Shown here: positions 1 through 11,015 of the stretch, piece after piece
Position numbering within the stretch: position 1 is the first letter of the stretch
Layout: each line of letters begins with the position of its first letter
NCBI GenBank assembly: GCA_020152595.1
Contig: JAIGNY010000137.1
Coordinates: forward strand, 162,501 to 226,500
Source of the DNA: Chiridota heheva
Lineage: Eukaryota > Echinodermata > Holothuroidea > Apodida > Chiridotidae
Direction of reading: 5' to 3'
Length of the DNA: 64,000 nucleotides
The notes under the pieces: model-generated
Database searches by the model: none
Seen by the model: the letters and a program-made list of their open reading frames with translations, nothing else
What the model was told of the DNA's origin: nothing
Made by a program: the position numbers and the translations under genes

Positions 1-263
1 GTTTTGCAATGTTCTTTTTGTCTGTAAATATTTCATCCTTTTTTCAATTAATAACAAGTTTAAAAACCTAATGAATATTACTATTCAACCTTTAACTAAA
101 CATTTTGCAAAGGTGATGTTCATGTATACATTCTTTGACAATGAAATCATCATTGGCAAATGGCACGTTTAAACTAAATTATATATATTCATAAATCTGA
201 GTAGGAGTTAGATAAATCTCATAAATCTGAGAGTTTGGGGATTGACTGCTTGTTAAATGTATT
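1..263. other. AT-rich flank, no feature seen
   Basis: No coding signal, RNA gene or repeat recognised. The 66-bp tandem array begins directly after it. Confidence 0.5.
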
Positions 264-3200
264 ACAAACTCCACCAGGGTCAGATATAACACCAACATCA
301 TTTATAATGCATATTGAGTCAGTAGAGGATCAAACTCCACCAGGGTCAGATATAACAACAAGATCATCTACGATGCATATTGAGTCAGTAGAGGATCAAA
401 CTCCACCAGGGTCAGATATAACAACACCATCATTTATAATGCTTATTGAATCAGTAGAGGATCAAACTCCACCAGGGTCAGATATAACACCAACATCATT
501 TATAATGCTTATTGAATCAGTAGAGGATCAAACTCCACCAGGGTCAGATATAACACCAACATCATTTATAATGCTTATTGAATCAGTAGAGGATCAAACT
601 CCACCAGGGTCAGATATAACAACACCATCATTTATAATGCTTATTGAATCAGTAGAGGATCAAACTCCACCAGGGTCAGATATAACAACACCATCATTTA
701 TAATGCATATTGAGTCAGTAGAGGATCAAACTCCACCAGGGTCAGATATAACAACACCATCATTTATAATGCTTATTAAGTCAGTAGAGGATCAAACTCC
801 ACCAGGGTCAGATATAACAACACCACCATTTATAATGCATATTGAGTCAGTAGAGGATCAAACTCCACCAGGGTCAGATATAACAACACCACCATTTATA
901 ATGCTTATTGAGTCAGTAGAGGATCAAACTCCACCAGGGTCAGATATAACAACACCATCATTTATAATGCATATTGAGTCAGTGGAGGATCAAACTCCAC
1001 CAGGGTCAGATATAACAACACCACCATTTATAATGCATATTGAGTCAGTAGAGGATCAAACTCCACCAGGGTCAGATATAACAACAGAATCATTTATAAT
1101 GCTTATTGAATCAGTAGAGGATCAAACTCCACCAGGGTCAGATATAACAACACCACCATTTGCAATGCATATTGAGTCAGTGGAGGATCAAACTCCACCA
1201 GGGTCAGATATAACAACAACATCATTTATAATGCTTATTGAATCAGTAGAGGATCAAACTCCACCAGGGTCAGATATAACAACACCACCATTTATAATGC
1301 ATATTGAGTCAGTAGAGGATCAAACTCCACCAGGGTCAGATATAACAACACCATCATTTATAATGCTTATTGAATCAGTAGAGGATCAAACTCCACCAGG
1401 GTCAGAGATAACAACAAGATCATCTACGCTGCATATTGAGTCAGTAGAGGATCAAACTCCACCAGGGTCAGAGATAACAACAAGATCATCTACGCTGCAT
1501 ATTGAGTCAGTAGAGGATCAAACTCCACCAGGGTCAGATATAACAACACCACCATTTATAATGCATATTGAGTCAGTGGAGGATCAAACTCCACCAGGGT
1601 CAGATATAACAACACCACCATTTATAATGCTTATTGAGTCAGTAGAGGATCAAACTCCACCAGGGTCAGATATAACAACACCATCATTTATAATGCATAT
1701 TGAGTCAGTGGAGGATCAAACTCCACCAGGGTCAGATATAACAACACCACCATTTATAATGCATATTGAGTCAGTAGAGGATCAAACTCCACCAGGGTCA
1801 GATATAACAACACCATCATTTATAATGCATATTGAGTCAGTAGAGGATCAAACTCCACCAGGGTCAGATATAACAACACCATCATTTATAATGCTTATTA
1901 AGTCAGTAGAGGATCAAACTCCACCAGGGTCAGATATAACAACACCACCATTTATAATGCATATTGAGTCAGTGGAGGATCAAACTCCACCAGGGTCAGA
2001 TATAACAACACCACCATTTATAATGCTTATTGAGTCAGTAGAGGATCAAACTCCACCAGGGTCAGATATAACAACACCATCATTTATAATGCATATTGAG
2101 TCAGTGGAGGATCAAACTCCACCAGGGTCAGATATAACAACACCACCATTTATAATGCATATTGAGTCAGTAGAGGATCAAACTCCACCAGGGCCAGATA
2201 TAACAACAGAATCATTTATAATGCTTATTGAATCAGTAGAGGATCAAACTCCACCAGGGTCAGATATAACAACACCACCATTTGCAATGCATATTGAGTC
2301 AGTGGAGGATCAAACTCCACCAGGGTCAGATATAACAACACCATCATTTATAATGCTTATTGAATCAGTAGAGGATCAAACTCCACCAGGGTCAGATATA
2401 ACAACACCACCATTTATAATGCATATTGAGTCAGTAGAGGATCAAACTCCACCAGGGTCAGATATAACAACACCATCATTTATAATGCTTATTGAATCAG
2501 TAGAGGATCAAACTCCACCAGGGTCAGAGATAACAACAAGATCATCTACGCTGCATATTGAGTCAGTAGAGGATCAAACTCCACCAGGGTCAGAGATAAC
2601 AACAAGATCATCTACGCTGCATATTGAGTCAGTAGAGGATCAAACTCCACCAGGGTCAGATATAACAACACCATCATTTATAATGCTTATTGAATCAGTA
2701 GAGGATCAAACTCCACCAGGGTCAGATATAACAACACCACCATTTATAATGCTTATTGAATCAGTAAGAGGATCTAACCCCACCAGGGTCAGATATAACA
2801 ACAAGATCATCTACGATGCATATTGAGTCAGTAGAGGATCAAACTCCACCAGGGTCAGATATAAGAACACCACCATTTATAATGCTTATTGAATCAGTAG
2901 AGGATCAAACTCCACCAGGGTCAGATATAACAACACCATCATTTATAATGCATATTGAGTCAGTAGAGGATCAAACTCCACCAGGGTCAGATATAACAAC
3001 ACCATCATTTATAATGCTTATTGAGTCAGTAGAGGATCAAACTCCACCAGGGTCAGATATAACAACACCACCATTTATAATGCTTATTAAGTCAGTAGAG
3101 GATCAAACTCCACCAGGGTCAGATATAACAAAACCACCATTTGCAATGCTTATTGAATCAGTAGAGGATCAAACTCCACCAGGGTCAGATATAACACGAT

Positions 3201-3432
3201 CATTTATAATGCTTATTGAGTCAGTAGAGGATCAAACTCCACCAGGGTCAGATATAACAACACCACCATTTGCAATGCTTATTGAATCAGTAGAGGATCA
3301 AACTCCACCAGGGTCAGATATAACAACACGATCATCTACGATGCATATTGAGTCAGTAGAGGATCAAACTCCACCAGGGTCAGATATAAGAACACCACCA
3401 TTTGCAATGCTTATTGAGTCAGTAGAGGATCA
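264..3432. repeat. 66-bp minisatellite, about 48 units, with a 17-unit higher-order duplication
   Basis: Tandem array with a 66-bp unit (22 codons) open in one plus-strand frame, giving long frames of 863 and 244 aa whose repeat core reads ESVEDQTPPGSDITTPSFIM. A small indel near 2770 separates the two frames. Variant units mark a larger repeat: the unit with AAG instead of GAG/GAA at 772-780 recurs at 1894-1902, 1122 bp (17 units) away. The variants around it recur in the same order, including the paired TCTACGCTG units near 1430/1495 and 2550/2615. Many unit differences change the amino acid (S/P, H/L, D/E, I/A), so purifying selection on the frame is not evident. No promoter, splice structure or known domain supports a gene. 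It lies downstream of the last recognised FERM exon, on the opposite strand sense. Confidence 0.9.
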
Positions 3433-3597
3433 GGTGGTTCCATGGATGAGACCACGCCACATTTCTATAATATTATTCTCACATTTGAAAAGGTTTTGGA
3501 CTAACACTTATTTTGTTATTTTTTTTGACGAGCATAAACCAGACGTATGAAATATTTAATTAATACCGAATACCTTGGTTACATGGGCCCAGTGTGC

Positions 3598-3912
3598 ATA
3601 AATTTACCCCACTAAGCGTATGGGAGTTATTTACAAGAGTTATACTTACCTTCTATGCTATAAATATACAATCTGGTCCAATAACCGAATTCTTACACAC
3701 TTCTAACCGAACTAAAAACGTAGTTACCAACCCAGCCCTGACCTCCATTATACCTCTAGCATCCCTTACTTAACATTCAATCAAGGCCCTAATGTGAGAG
3801 GAGACGGGCTGGGACGCATGGAAGGTAAGTATAACTCTCGTAAATATCCTCACTATGCTTAGCTGGGTAAATTTACTTCGAGTTATATCTTACCTTCTAT
3901 GCTATAAATAGG
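3598..3912. repeat. Foldback (inverted-repeat) element
   Basis: A stretch at about 3598-3682 is repeated in reverse complement at about 3811-3880. The shared core reads AAGGTAAGTATAACTC in one arm and GAGTTATACTTACCTT in the other. A third, direct copy of the core with the following TCTATGCTATAAATA stands at about 3876-3911. The arms diverge by several bases. The layout fits a MITE or decayed foldback transposon, but no clear target duplication was found. Confidence 0.5.
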
Positions 3913-4489
3913 CAAACAGATAGCAACAGATGATCAGAAGGCAGGGAATTCAGGTCGAAGCCCATACAAAAGGGCTGGTTCTAATACTCGCACTAGTTGT
4001 TCTACTTGAAGAAAAAAATTCCTTATCCTCTTAAGGACGAAAAACCTCTAAATAGAAATTACTAAACAATAATAAATTACTCCTTGTTATAACGAAGGAA
4101 CAGGGAAGCACCTGTTAGTAATAACCGAGGTAAAACAACGCATGAACATGGGTTAGTTGCCCAAAAGAACATGTTAACGGCAAAGTGTTAGTAAACAGAA
4201 ACAAACTGTAAACAACGCCCAATATGTCATGGCGAAAACTTACAAGGTTCACCAGCAAACCAAGCCAGTTTTGTTAAACACAGGGGAAACAAACTATTAG
4301 TAAAATTACACAAATGAAGACATGCCCTGACAACGGCAAAAATTTGTTAATAAATGATCAATAGGTTAAAAAATGAAATGAATCGTAACGTTCTTATTCA
4401 TTCGTTACTCTAATGAGTGAAGAACTTAAGGAATTAAAACATTAGTTTCCTGGGTATCCGCCTCAAGTCTAGTCTGATTTAGTGAGAAA
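3913..4489. other. Unannotated AT-rich sequence
   Basis: No ORF with family resemblance, no tandem repeat and no RNA gene seen. It lies downstream of the last recognised exon of the FERM gene. Confidence 0.4.
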
Positions 4490-4672
4490 AATATTTTATA
4501 TTTTATTTTTTCATTAATTCTTTTATGCTTTTATATTGTCCTGCAAATGTTTTAAATTTGTTTTGATATTGTATATTAAGAGTTTGTCTATGTATTATCA
4601 ATTTTATTGTAAAGCGCTTCGATCCACGGGAGAGGCGCTATATAAATAACTTAATAATAATAATAATAATAA
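4490..4672 (+). mobile_element. 3' tail of a LINE or SINE with (TAA)n end
   Basis: A T-rich stretch leads into AAAGCGCTTCGATCC...GGCGCTATATAA and then a (TAA)n run. The same architecture (AAAGCGC stem-like motif plus (TAA)n) ends the minus-strand LINE near 48700-48800. It is probably a 5'-truncated CR1/L2-type insertion or a SINE sharing that tail. It sits about 30 bp downstream, on the gene strand, of the 4703-4815 exon. Confidence 0.45.
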
Positions 4673-4702
4673 TAAAAGCAAAATAATCCGAGTATAAATT
4701 AC

Positions 4703-4815
4703 CTTTCTTATGTGCATATGATGGTCTTCTTGAAAATCTCTGACTTGGCTTTCTTTCTATTTGCATCATTCTTCTTGAGCGATTCTGTTTTGCTGATTGG
4801 AATTCGGTTTTTCCA
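4703..4815 (-). CDS. EPB41L5: Yurt/EPB41L5-like FERM protein, exon F (start of FERM-adjacent region)
   Basis: This 113-nt exon is too short for simple ORF detection. The acceptor is a T-rich run ending TTAAAG and the donor is G|GTAATT. It enters in phase 2: its first T completes an AG|T serine codon with the previous exon. It leaves in phase 1. The frame begins GKTEFQSAKQNRSRR and later shows ERKPSQRFSRRPS. From memory of the family, EPB41L5 proteins have a closely similar GKTEYQ stretch and an ERRPSKR..RR motif straight after FERM, in the basic FERM-adjacent segment that carries phosphorylation sites. RxxS-type sites are visible here (RKPS, RRPS). No further downstream exon was recognised in the last 4.7 kb of the window. 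Confidence 0.85.
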
Positions 4816-5307
4816 CTTTAACAGAGAAAACAAATGAAACAGAAAATAATCCAGCTGGTTGGTGGGTGAAAGATCTTAAAACAGGAAGTGAAATTACATC
4901 TTCAAAAAAACTTTGAATCTGTGGTAAGTATACCAATGATTTTCTTCCAAATTTTGAATAGGATTCATCTATTTAGTTAATAACCACAAATCAAAAAGCA
5001 AATTGTTTAAAAAATCTTATTTGATAGTAATTGCTTTCAAACTTATTCCTTTTAGAACATGCTTTTTACTGCTGTACTTCTATTTTCAACTAAAAGATGA
5101 CCTGAAACAAAAGCTGAAGTTTATATATGATTCATTAAAAAAGCATTCAATGGCTAGGAAATCAAAACTTATGTTTTAGGAAATCCTGAATGCATTACTT
5201 GATAATCAAAATAACAAATGAATCAATTGCATCACCTGCCTCCCAAAGCAGCTGACTTGTTTTAAACAATCAAACTATCAACAAACCAACCCTCTTTCAC
5301 ATCTTGT
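4816..5307. other. Intron sequence (3' end of the intron between exons E and F)
   Basis: AT-rich, no repeat or ORF of note. The run just upstream of exon F in the transcript is T-rich, as expected of a polypyrimidine tract. Confidence 0.5.
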
Positions 5308-6258
5308 CATTGATTATACCAACGGCCTAATTTGGTTATATACCATCTGCCTTATCTGATGATATACCAACTGCCTAATCTGGGGATATATCACCTGCCT
5401 TATATGGTGATTATACTACCTGCCTTATCTGGTGATTATACCACCTGCCTAATCTAGTGATTGTACCACCTTCCTAATCTAGTGATTATACAACCTGCCT
5501 AATCTAGTGATCATACCATACCTCTGCCTTATCTGGTAATAATACCACCTGCCTTATCTGGTGATAATACCACCTGCCTTCTCTGGTGATTATGTCACCT
5601 GCCCTATCTGGTAATTATGTCACCTGCCTTATCTAGTGATTATATCAGCTCCTGATCTCGTGATTATGTCGCCTACCTTACTGGGTGACTATGTAACCTC
5701 CTGATCTGGTGATTATGCCACCTGCCTAATCTGGTTTCTGTTCATCAACACCAAGTTACCTACCTAATAATCTGATGAGTATGTCACCTTATTTGATGAT
5801 TATACCACCTGCCATATCTGGGGACATACCATCTGTTTGATCTGGTAATGATCCACCTCCTAATTGGGTGATTAAACCACCTCCTAAACTGGTAATTATA
5901 CCACCTTTAAAACCTGGTAATTATACCACCTGCCTAATCTGGTGATTATCACACCTGCCAAACCAGGTGACTGACTATGTAACCAGGTGACTGACTATGT
6001 AACCTCCTGATCTGGTGACTATACCACCTGTCTAATTTGGTGATTATGCCACCTGCCTTACTGGGTGACTATGTAACCTCCTGATCTGGTGATAAGGCTA
6101 CCTGACTCGTATTGTTTCTGTCCATCAACACAATGTTACCTGCCTAATAATATGGTGATTATGTAACCTGCATTATTCCGTGATTATACCACCTGCCTAA
6201 TCTGGTTATTTTACCACCTATCTAATCTGGTGATTTTCAATCTGCCTCATCTGGTGGT
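5308..6258. repeat. Degenerate 25-bp minisatellite
   Basis: About 38 imperfect units of roughly 25 bp with core ACCACCTGCCTAATCTGGTG. Units vary in length and divergence is high, so this is an older array than most in the window. It is intronic to the FERM gene (intron E-F). Confidence 0.85.
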
Positions 6259-6852
6259 TGATATTTTTAATATCATCCACAAAAACAATAGGACACCATA
6301 TCATGTACATATACTTAAAATCATGCAAATATCCCACTTTAGTCCTTGCTATGAGAACACATTTTATATGCCAGCTACACTACAATTTATCCACTCAATA
6401 TTTATATTAACTGTGTATGAATGACATCAAAAGTACACTTATTGTTCAGAGATTAATTAGTGCTGTAAACAATTTATTCACTCAATATTTTTTGAAGGTA
6501 CACTTATTGTAGTTAGATTAATTGGTTTTGTAAAGAATATATCCACTCAATATTTATATGAACTGTGCATGAGTGACATAATGGTCAATAGTGGTAAAGT
6601 GTTTTTTTTTTTACTGACCCAACGAAAATAGCCAAAATTGGCAGTTGGGGAATAAAGGAGATGTACACAACATGACATCTACAGAACTCTATAGTTCTTG
6701 AGATTTCATGTTTAATACATGTTTACATTACAAATAATCACTCTAGGGCTGTCCGATGAATAAAAGCGATGAGGTCAACTTCACATGACCCCCATACTTT
6801 CCTATTCCAGTAACCAAGATTGAATAAAATGAAGTCTATGGTTTGGGATGAA
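6259..6852. other. Intron sequence with a local near-duplication
   Basis: No gene seen. A segment with CACTCAATATTTATAT and AACTGTG(T/C)ATGA appears twice, around 6391-6420 and 6544-6573. A short open frame here (6230-6424) has no recognisable family. Confidence 0.4.
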
Positions 6853-7707
6853 ATTGTGCCTAAAACCCTCAAACTCATTAATATACATATCACCACTAAA
6901 CCAATAGTGCTTAAAACCCCTCGTACTCATTAATATACATATCACCACTAAACCAATAGTGCTTAAAACCCCTAATACTCATTAATATACATATCACCAC
7001 CAAACCAATAGTGTTTAAAACCCCCTGTACTCATTAATATACATATCACCACCAAACCAATAGGGTGCTTAAAACCCCTAATACTCATTAATATACATAT
7101 CACTACCAAACCAATAGGGTGCTTAAAACCCCCTGTACTCATTAATAAAACCCACCAAACCAATAGGGCACTTAAAACATTAATATACATATCACTACTA
7201 AACCAATAGTACATATCTACTAAACCCAATAGTGCTTCGTACTCATTAATATACATATCACCACCAAACCAATAGGGTGCTTACAACCCCTCGTACTCAT
7301 TAATATACATATCACCACCAAACCAATAGGGTGCTTAAACCCTCGTACTCATTAATATACATATCACCACCAAACCAATAGGGTGCTTAAAACCCCTCGT
7401 ACTCATTAATATACATATCACCACTAAACCAATAGGGTGCCCAAGACCCCTCGTACTCATTAATATACATATCACCACCAAACCAATAGGGTGCCCAAGA
7501 CCCCTCGTACTCATTAATATACATATCACCACCAAACCAATAGGGTGCTTACAACCCCTCGTACTCATTAATATACATATCACCACCAAACCAATAAGGT
7601 GCTTAAAACCCCTCGTACTCATTAATATACATATCACCACCAAACCAGTAGGGTGCTCAAAACCCCTCGTACTCATTAATATACATATCACCACCAAACC
7701 AATAGGG
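6853..7707. repeat. 54-bp minisatellite
   Basis: About 16 units. The intact unit is 54 bp (18 codons), and shortened units occur between about 6960 and 7260. The minus-strand frame is open through the homogeneous part and reads MSTRGFKHPIGLVVICIL repeatedly, but only because the unit is a multiple of three without a stop. It lies in intron E-F, about 230 bp after the donor of exon E. Confidence 0.9.
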
Positions 7708-7935
7708 CATATTTACCAAACATATGCTATCTGTGTGCTATGCCACATATGAAATAAAGTTATGTTTCAAAGCTTGCTGTAACAGACACACACCCATACC
7801 CACGTGGGTTTCCGAGTCTTTTTAGCGTAGGACAGACTGAAGCCTGTCAAAAGTGTTACCACACATTTATAAGCACTAATGAGTAGAATAATGTTTATCA
7901 ACCTGCCGATAAGCATACTCCATACCGCCATTTAC

Positions 7936-8105
7936 CTGTATCTAAACTTCGATCCCCTCCTTACAAAACCTTGCTTCTCTTCTCTTTGTTTCACAGGGCC
8001 TTTAAGTCTAAAGAATGCATGGTGTTCCACCGCACATTTCCACAAGTGCTTGCAAGCCTTGGCATTGTCTAATGCGAATACGAAATTATGCTCCTGCTCA
8101 GTTCC
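7936..8105 (-). CDS. EPB41L5: Yurt/EPB41L5-like FERM protein, exon E (second half of FERM F3 lobe)
   Basis: This 170-nt exon has acceptor TTTTTATTAAG|GGA and donor AGATACAG|GTAAAT. It enters in phase 0 and leaves in phase 2. The frame starts [10 protein letters not shown] and contains [18 protein letters not shown], the hallmark of the last strands and C-terminal helix of the FERM-C (PH-like) lobe in EPB41L5/EPB41L4B/Yurt. It ends GSKFRY. The lobe binds membrane proteins such as Crumbs-type tails in this family (established knowledge, not visible here). The junction with exon D restores the family motif VVEDDx..EQEH without a gap. The intron on its 5' side holds the 39-bp donor array and two nested LINEs. 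Confidence 0.95.
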
Positions 8106-8340
8106 CTTAATAAAAAGAAAAAAGTACAAGGTAACAGCCAACCTAGAACACTTTTAAATTTACATTCAAGAAATGTCCTGTGTTATATCTCATTCATTCT
8201 TAAATCAAAACAGCTTTGCAGTCATTTAAAAAAATGCCACCTTATAGTGTACTTGTAAATTATTTGTTTTCCTTCTTTCCATTATGTGTTTGTGACATGT
8301 TAGTCCATAACCACCACAAACAATACCAACCAATATCACC
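8106..8340. other. Intron D-E, acceptor-proximal part
   Basis: T-rich in transcript sense next to the acceptor. Nothing else recognised before the 34-bp array. Confidence 0.4.
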
Positions 8341-9611
8341 CACGTGGTCACTATAGCAGCTTCAACCAATAAACTGTAACCTCAATAGCAGATTCGTCCC
8401 ATAAACTGTAACCTCTATGGCAGCTTCATCCCATAAACTGTGACCTCTATAGCAGCTTCAACCAATAAACTGTGACCTCCATTGCAGATTCATCCCATGA
8501 ACTGTGACCTTATAGCAGCTTTAAGCACATGAAATCTGTGATTACATTGCAGCTTCATCCCATAAACTCTGTGACCTCTATAGTAGCTTAATGCACAGAG
8601 ACACTGTGACCGCTATAGCAACTTCATCCACAAGAACCCTGTGAACTCTATACCAGATTCGACCCATAAACACTCAGACCTCTATAGTAGATTCATCCAC
8701 ATGTACCCTGTAGCCTCTATAGCAGTTTCACTTATATGAACCCTGTAACCTCAATGGCAGATTCATCCCATAATCTCTGTGACCTCTATAGTAGCTACAT
8801 CCCATAAAATGTGACCTCTATATCAGCTGCAACCAATAAACTGTCACCTCAATAGCAGATTCATTCTATAAACTGTGACCTTTATAGCAGCTTCATCCCA
8901 TAAACTCTGTGACCTCTATAGCAGCTTCATCCCTAAACTCTGTGACCTCTATAGCAGCTTCATCCCCAAACTCTGTGACCTCTATAGCTGCTTCATCCCC
9001 TAAACTATGAGACCTCTATAGCAGCTTCAAGCACATGAACCCTGTGACCTCTATGGCAGATTCATCCCATAAACTGTAACCTCCATTGCAGATTCATCCC
9101 ATAAACTCTGTGACCTCTATAGCTGCTTCATCCCTTAAACTATGTGACCTCTATAGCAGCTTCAAGCACATGAACCCTGTGACCTCTATGGCAGATTCGT
9201 CCCATAAACTGTGACCTCTATAGTAGCTTCATCCCATAAAATGTGACCTCTATATCAGCTGCAACCAATAAACTGTCACCTCAATAGCAGATTCATCCCA
9301 TAAACTGTGACCTTTATAGCAGCTTCATCCCATAAACTCTGTGACCTCTATAGAAGATTCATCCCTTAAACTATGTGACCTCTATAGCAGCTTCAAACAC
9401 ATTAACCCTGTGACCTCTACGGCAGATTCATCCCATAAACTGTGACCTCTATAGCAGATTCATCCCATCAACTCTGTGAACTCTAGAGCAGCTTAATCTA
9501 CATGAAACCTGTGACCTCTATAGCAGCTTCAAGCTCATGAACCCTGTGACCTCTATAGCAGATTCATCCCATAAACACCTATCACCTCTATAGCAGATTC
9601 ATCCCATCAAA
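8341..9611. repeat. 34-bp minisatellite, first segment
   Basis: Units of about 33-34 bp with core TGACCTCTATAGCAGCTTCA followed by a variable spacer (CCCATAAACTC, AGCACATGAACCC and others). Divergence between units is considerable. The array continues at 10531 and 13967 after two LINE insertions, so it was originally one block of roughly 2.8 kb. Confidence 0.9.
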
Positions 9612-10530
9612 TGTGATCTCAGTCATAGCTGAAATTGAAGGCTGTTTGAAAATAGTAAAAGATTGGATGATTTACAACAAACTAAAAATGAAAGAGTTAA
9701 AAAGTGAAGTCTTTATTTTTGGATCCAATTACCAACTAACAAAATTAAATATTGGCAGTATTGCTATTGGTAACGACAGTGTGAAATTATCTTCCACTGT
9801 CAAATATTTGAGCGCTTGGTTAGATCAAGGTATGACAATGGCTGACCATGTCAATCACAAATGCAAAACTGCATTTTACCATTTTTTTAACATTAGAAGG
9901 TGCATGAAGTTTCTGGACAGCTCTGCAATATCACTTGTAAATGTACTTGTGCATAGCTGCATAGATTATTGCAATGTCCTCCTTGCAGGGTGCCAGGTAT
10001 TACAGTAAAAAAGTTGCAGCGAGTTCAGAATTATGCTGCAAGGCTCGTCACAAAAAGCAACTGTTTCACTCCATCACTTTATCTACTGCAAAATCTTCTT
10101 TGGCTACCGGTCTCATATAGAATTAAATTTTAAATTTTAAAAACTCATTTTTAAATCCCATCATAACTTGGCCCCGTTATATCTGACCGAAATGTTTCAT
10201 TATAAACAAACTAGTTACCGCCTTCGCTCTCAAAACCACCTCATCCTTTATGTTCCAAAAAGTAAACTTACATATGGCTATTGCTCTCTGCAAATATTTG
10301 GCCCAAAACTTTGGAATGACTTACCTCTTTTAATCAAATCTGCTCAATCCCTTAAACAATTCCACACCTTGCTTAAGACTCACTTACTTAATTGTGCTTT
10401 CAAGTGCTCTTCATGATTTTTTTGTTCTTTCTTTTCTTTATATTTCATACTTATCTTATTTACACATTTGTATTTATTTTCTTTATATGCATATTTTGTA
10501 AGGCGCATTAGAATAAGTTATTTAGATAAG
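9612..10530 (+). mobile_element. CR1/L2-like LINE, 5'-truncated, 3' end of ORF2
   Basis: Plus-strand remnant of a non-LTR retrotransposon inserted in the 34-bp array. It keeps the post-catalytic reverse transcriptase region: thumb-like and conserved C-terminal motifs such as LVHSCIDYCNVLLAG, then after a frame break APLYLTEM and FGPKLWNDLP. The catalytic YADD box is absent. A stop at 10005-10007 and a frame change near 10130 break the frame, so it is a dead copy. The 3' UTR is T-rich and ends about 10530 with GGCGCATTAGAATAAG. It has the opposite orientation to the I-type LINE that interrupts the same array. Confidence 0.85.
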
Positions 10531-11015
10531 CACATGACCCCTGTGACCTATATTGCAGCTTCATTTACATGAACCCTTTGACCTCTTTAGCAATTCATCT
10601 CATAAACTGTGACTTCTATAGCAAATTCATCCCATTAACTGTGACCTCTATAGCAGATTCATCCCATAAACTCTGTGACCTCTAAAACAGCTTCATGCAC
10701 AGGAAAACTGTGACCTCTATAGTAGCTTCATCTACATGAAGCCTGCGACCTCTATAGCAGATTCATCCCATAAACGCTGTGACCTCTACAGCAGCGTCAT
10801 GCACAGGCACACTGTGACCTCTATAGCAGATTCATCCACATGTATCCTGTGACCTCTATAGTAGCTTCATCTACATGAAGCCTGCGACCTCTATAGCAGA
10901 TTCATTGCACAAACTCTGCAACCTCTATAGCAGCTTCATGCACAGGAGCTCTGTGACCTCTATAGCAGATTCATCCACATGTACCCTGTGACCTCTATAG
11001 CAGCTTCATGCACAT
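10531..11015. repeat. 34-bp minisatellite, second segment
   Basis: Continuation of the array from 8341-9611, lying between two LINE insertions. It ends in TGCACAT at 11009-11015, which recurs at 13967-13973. Confidence 0.85.

Noticed and set aside
235-2826. 863-aa plus-strand ORF as a repeat-protein gene
   Set aside because: The frame is open only because the 66-bp unit has no stop in it. Unit differences are largely non-synonymous. No signal peptide, promoter, splice signal or homologous domain was seen, and it runs against the strand of the host gene.
7932-8141. 69-aa ORF starting at ATG 8141 as a small gene
   Set aside because: The first residues before GTEQEH are the intron's T-rich acceptor read in frame. 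The real unit is exon E, entering in phase 0.
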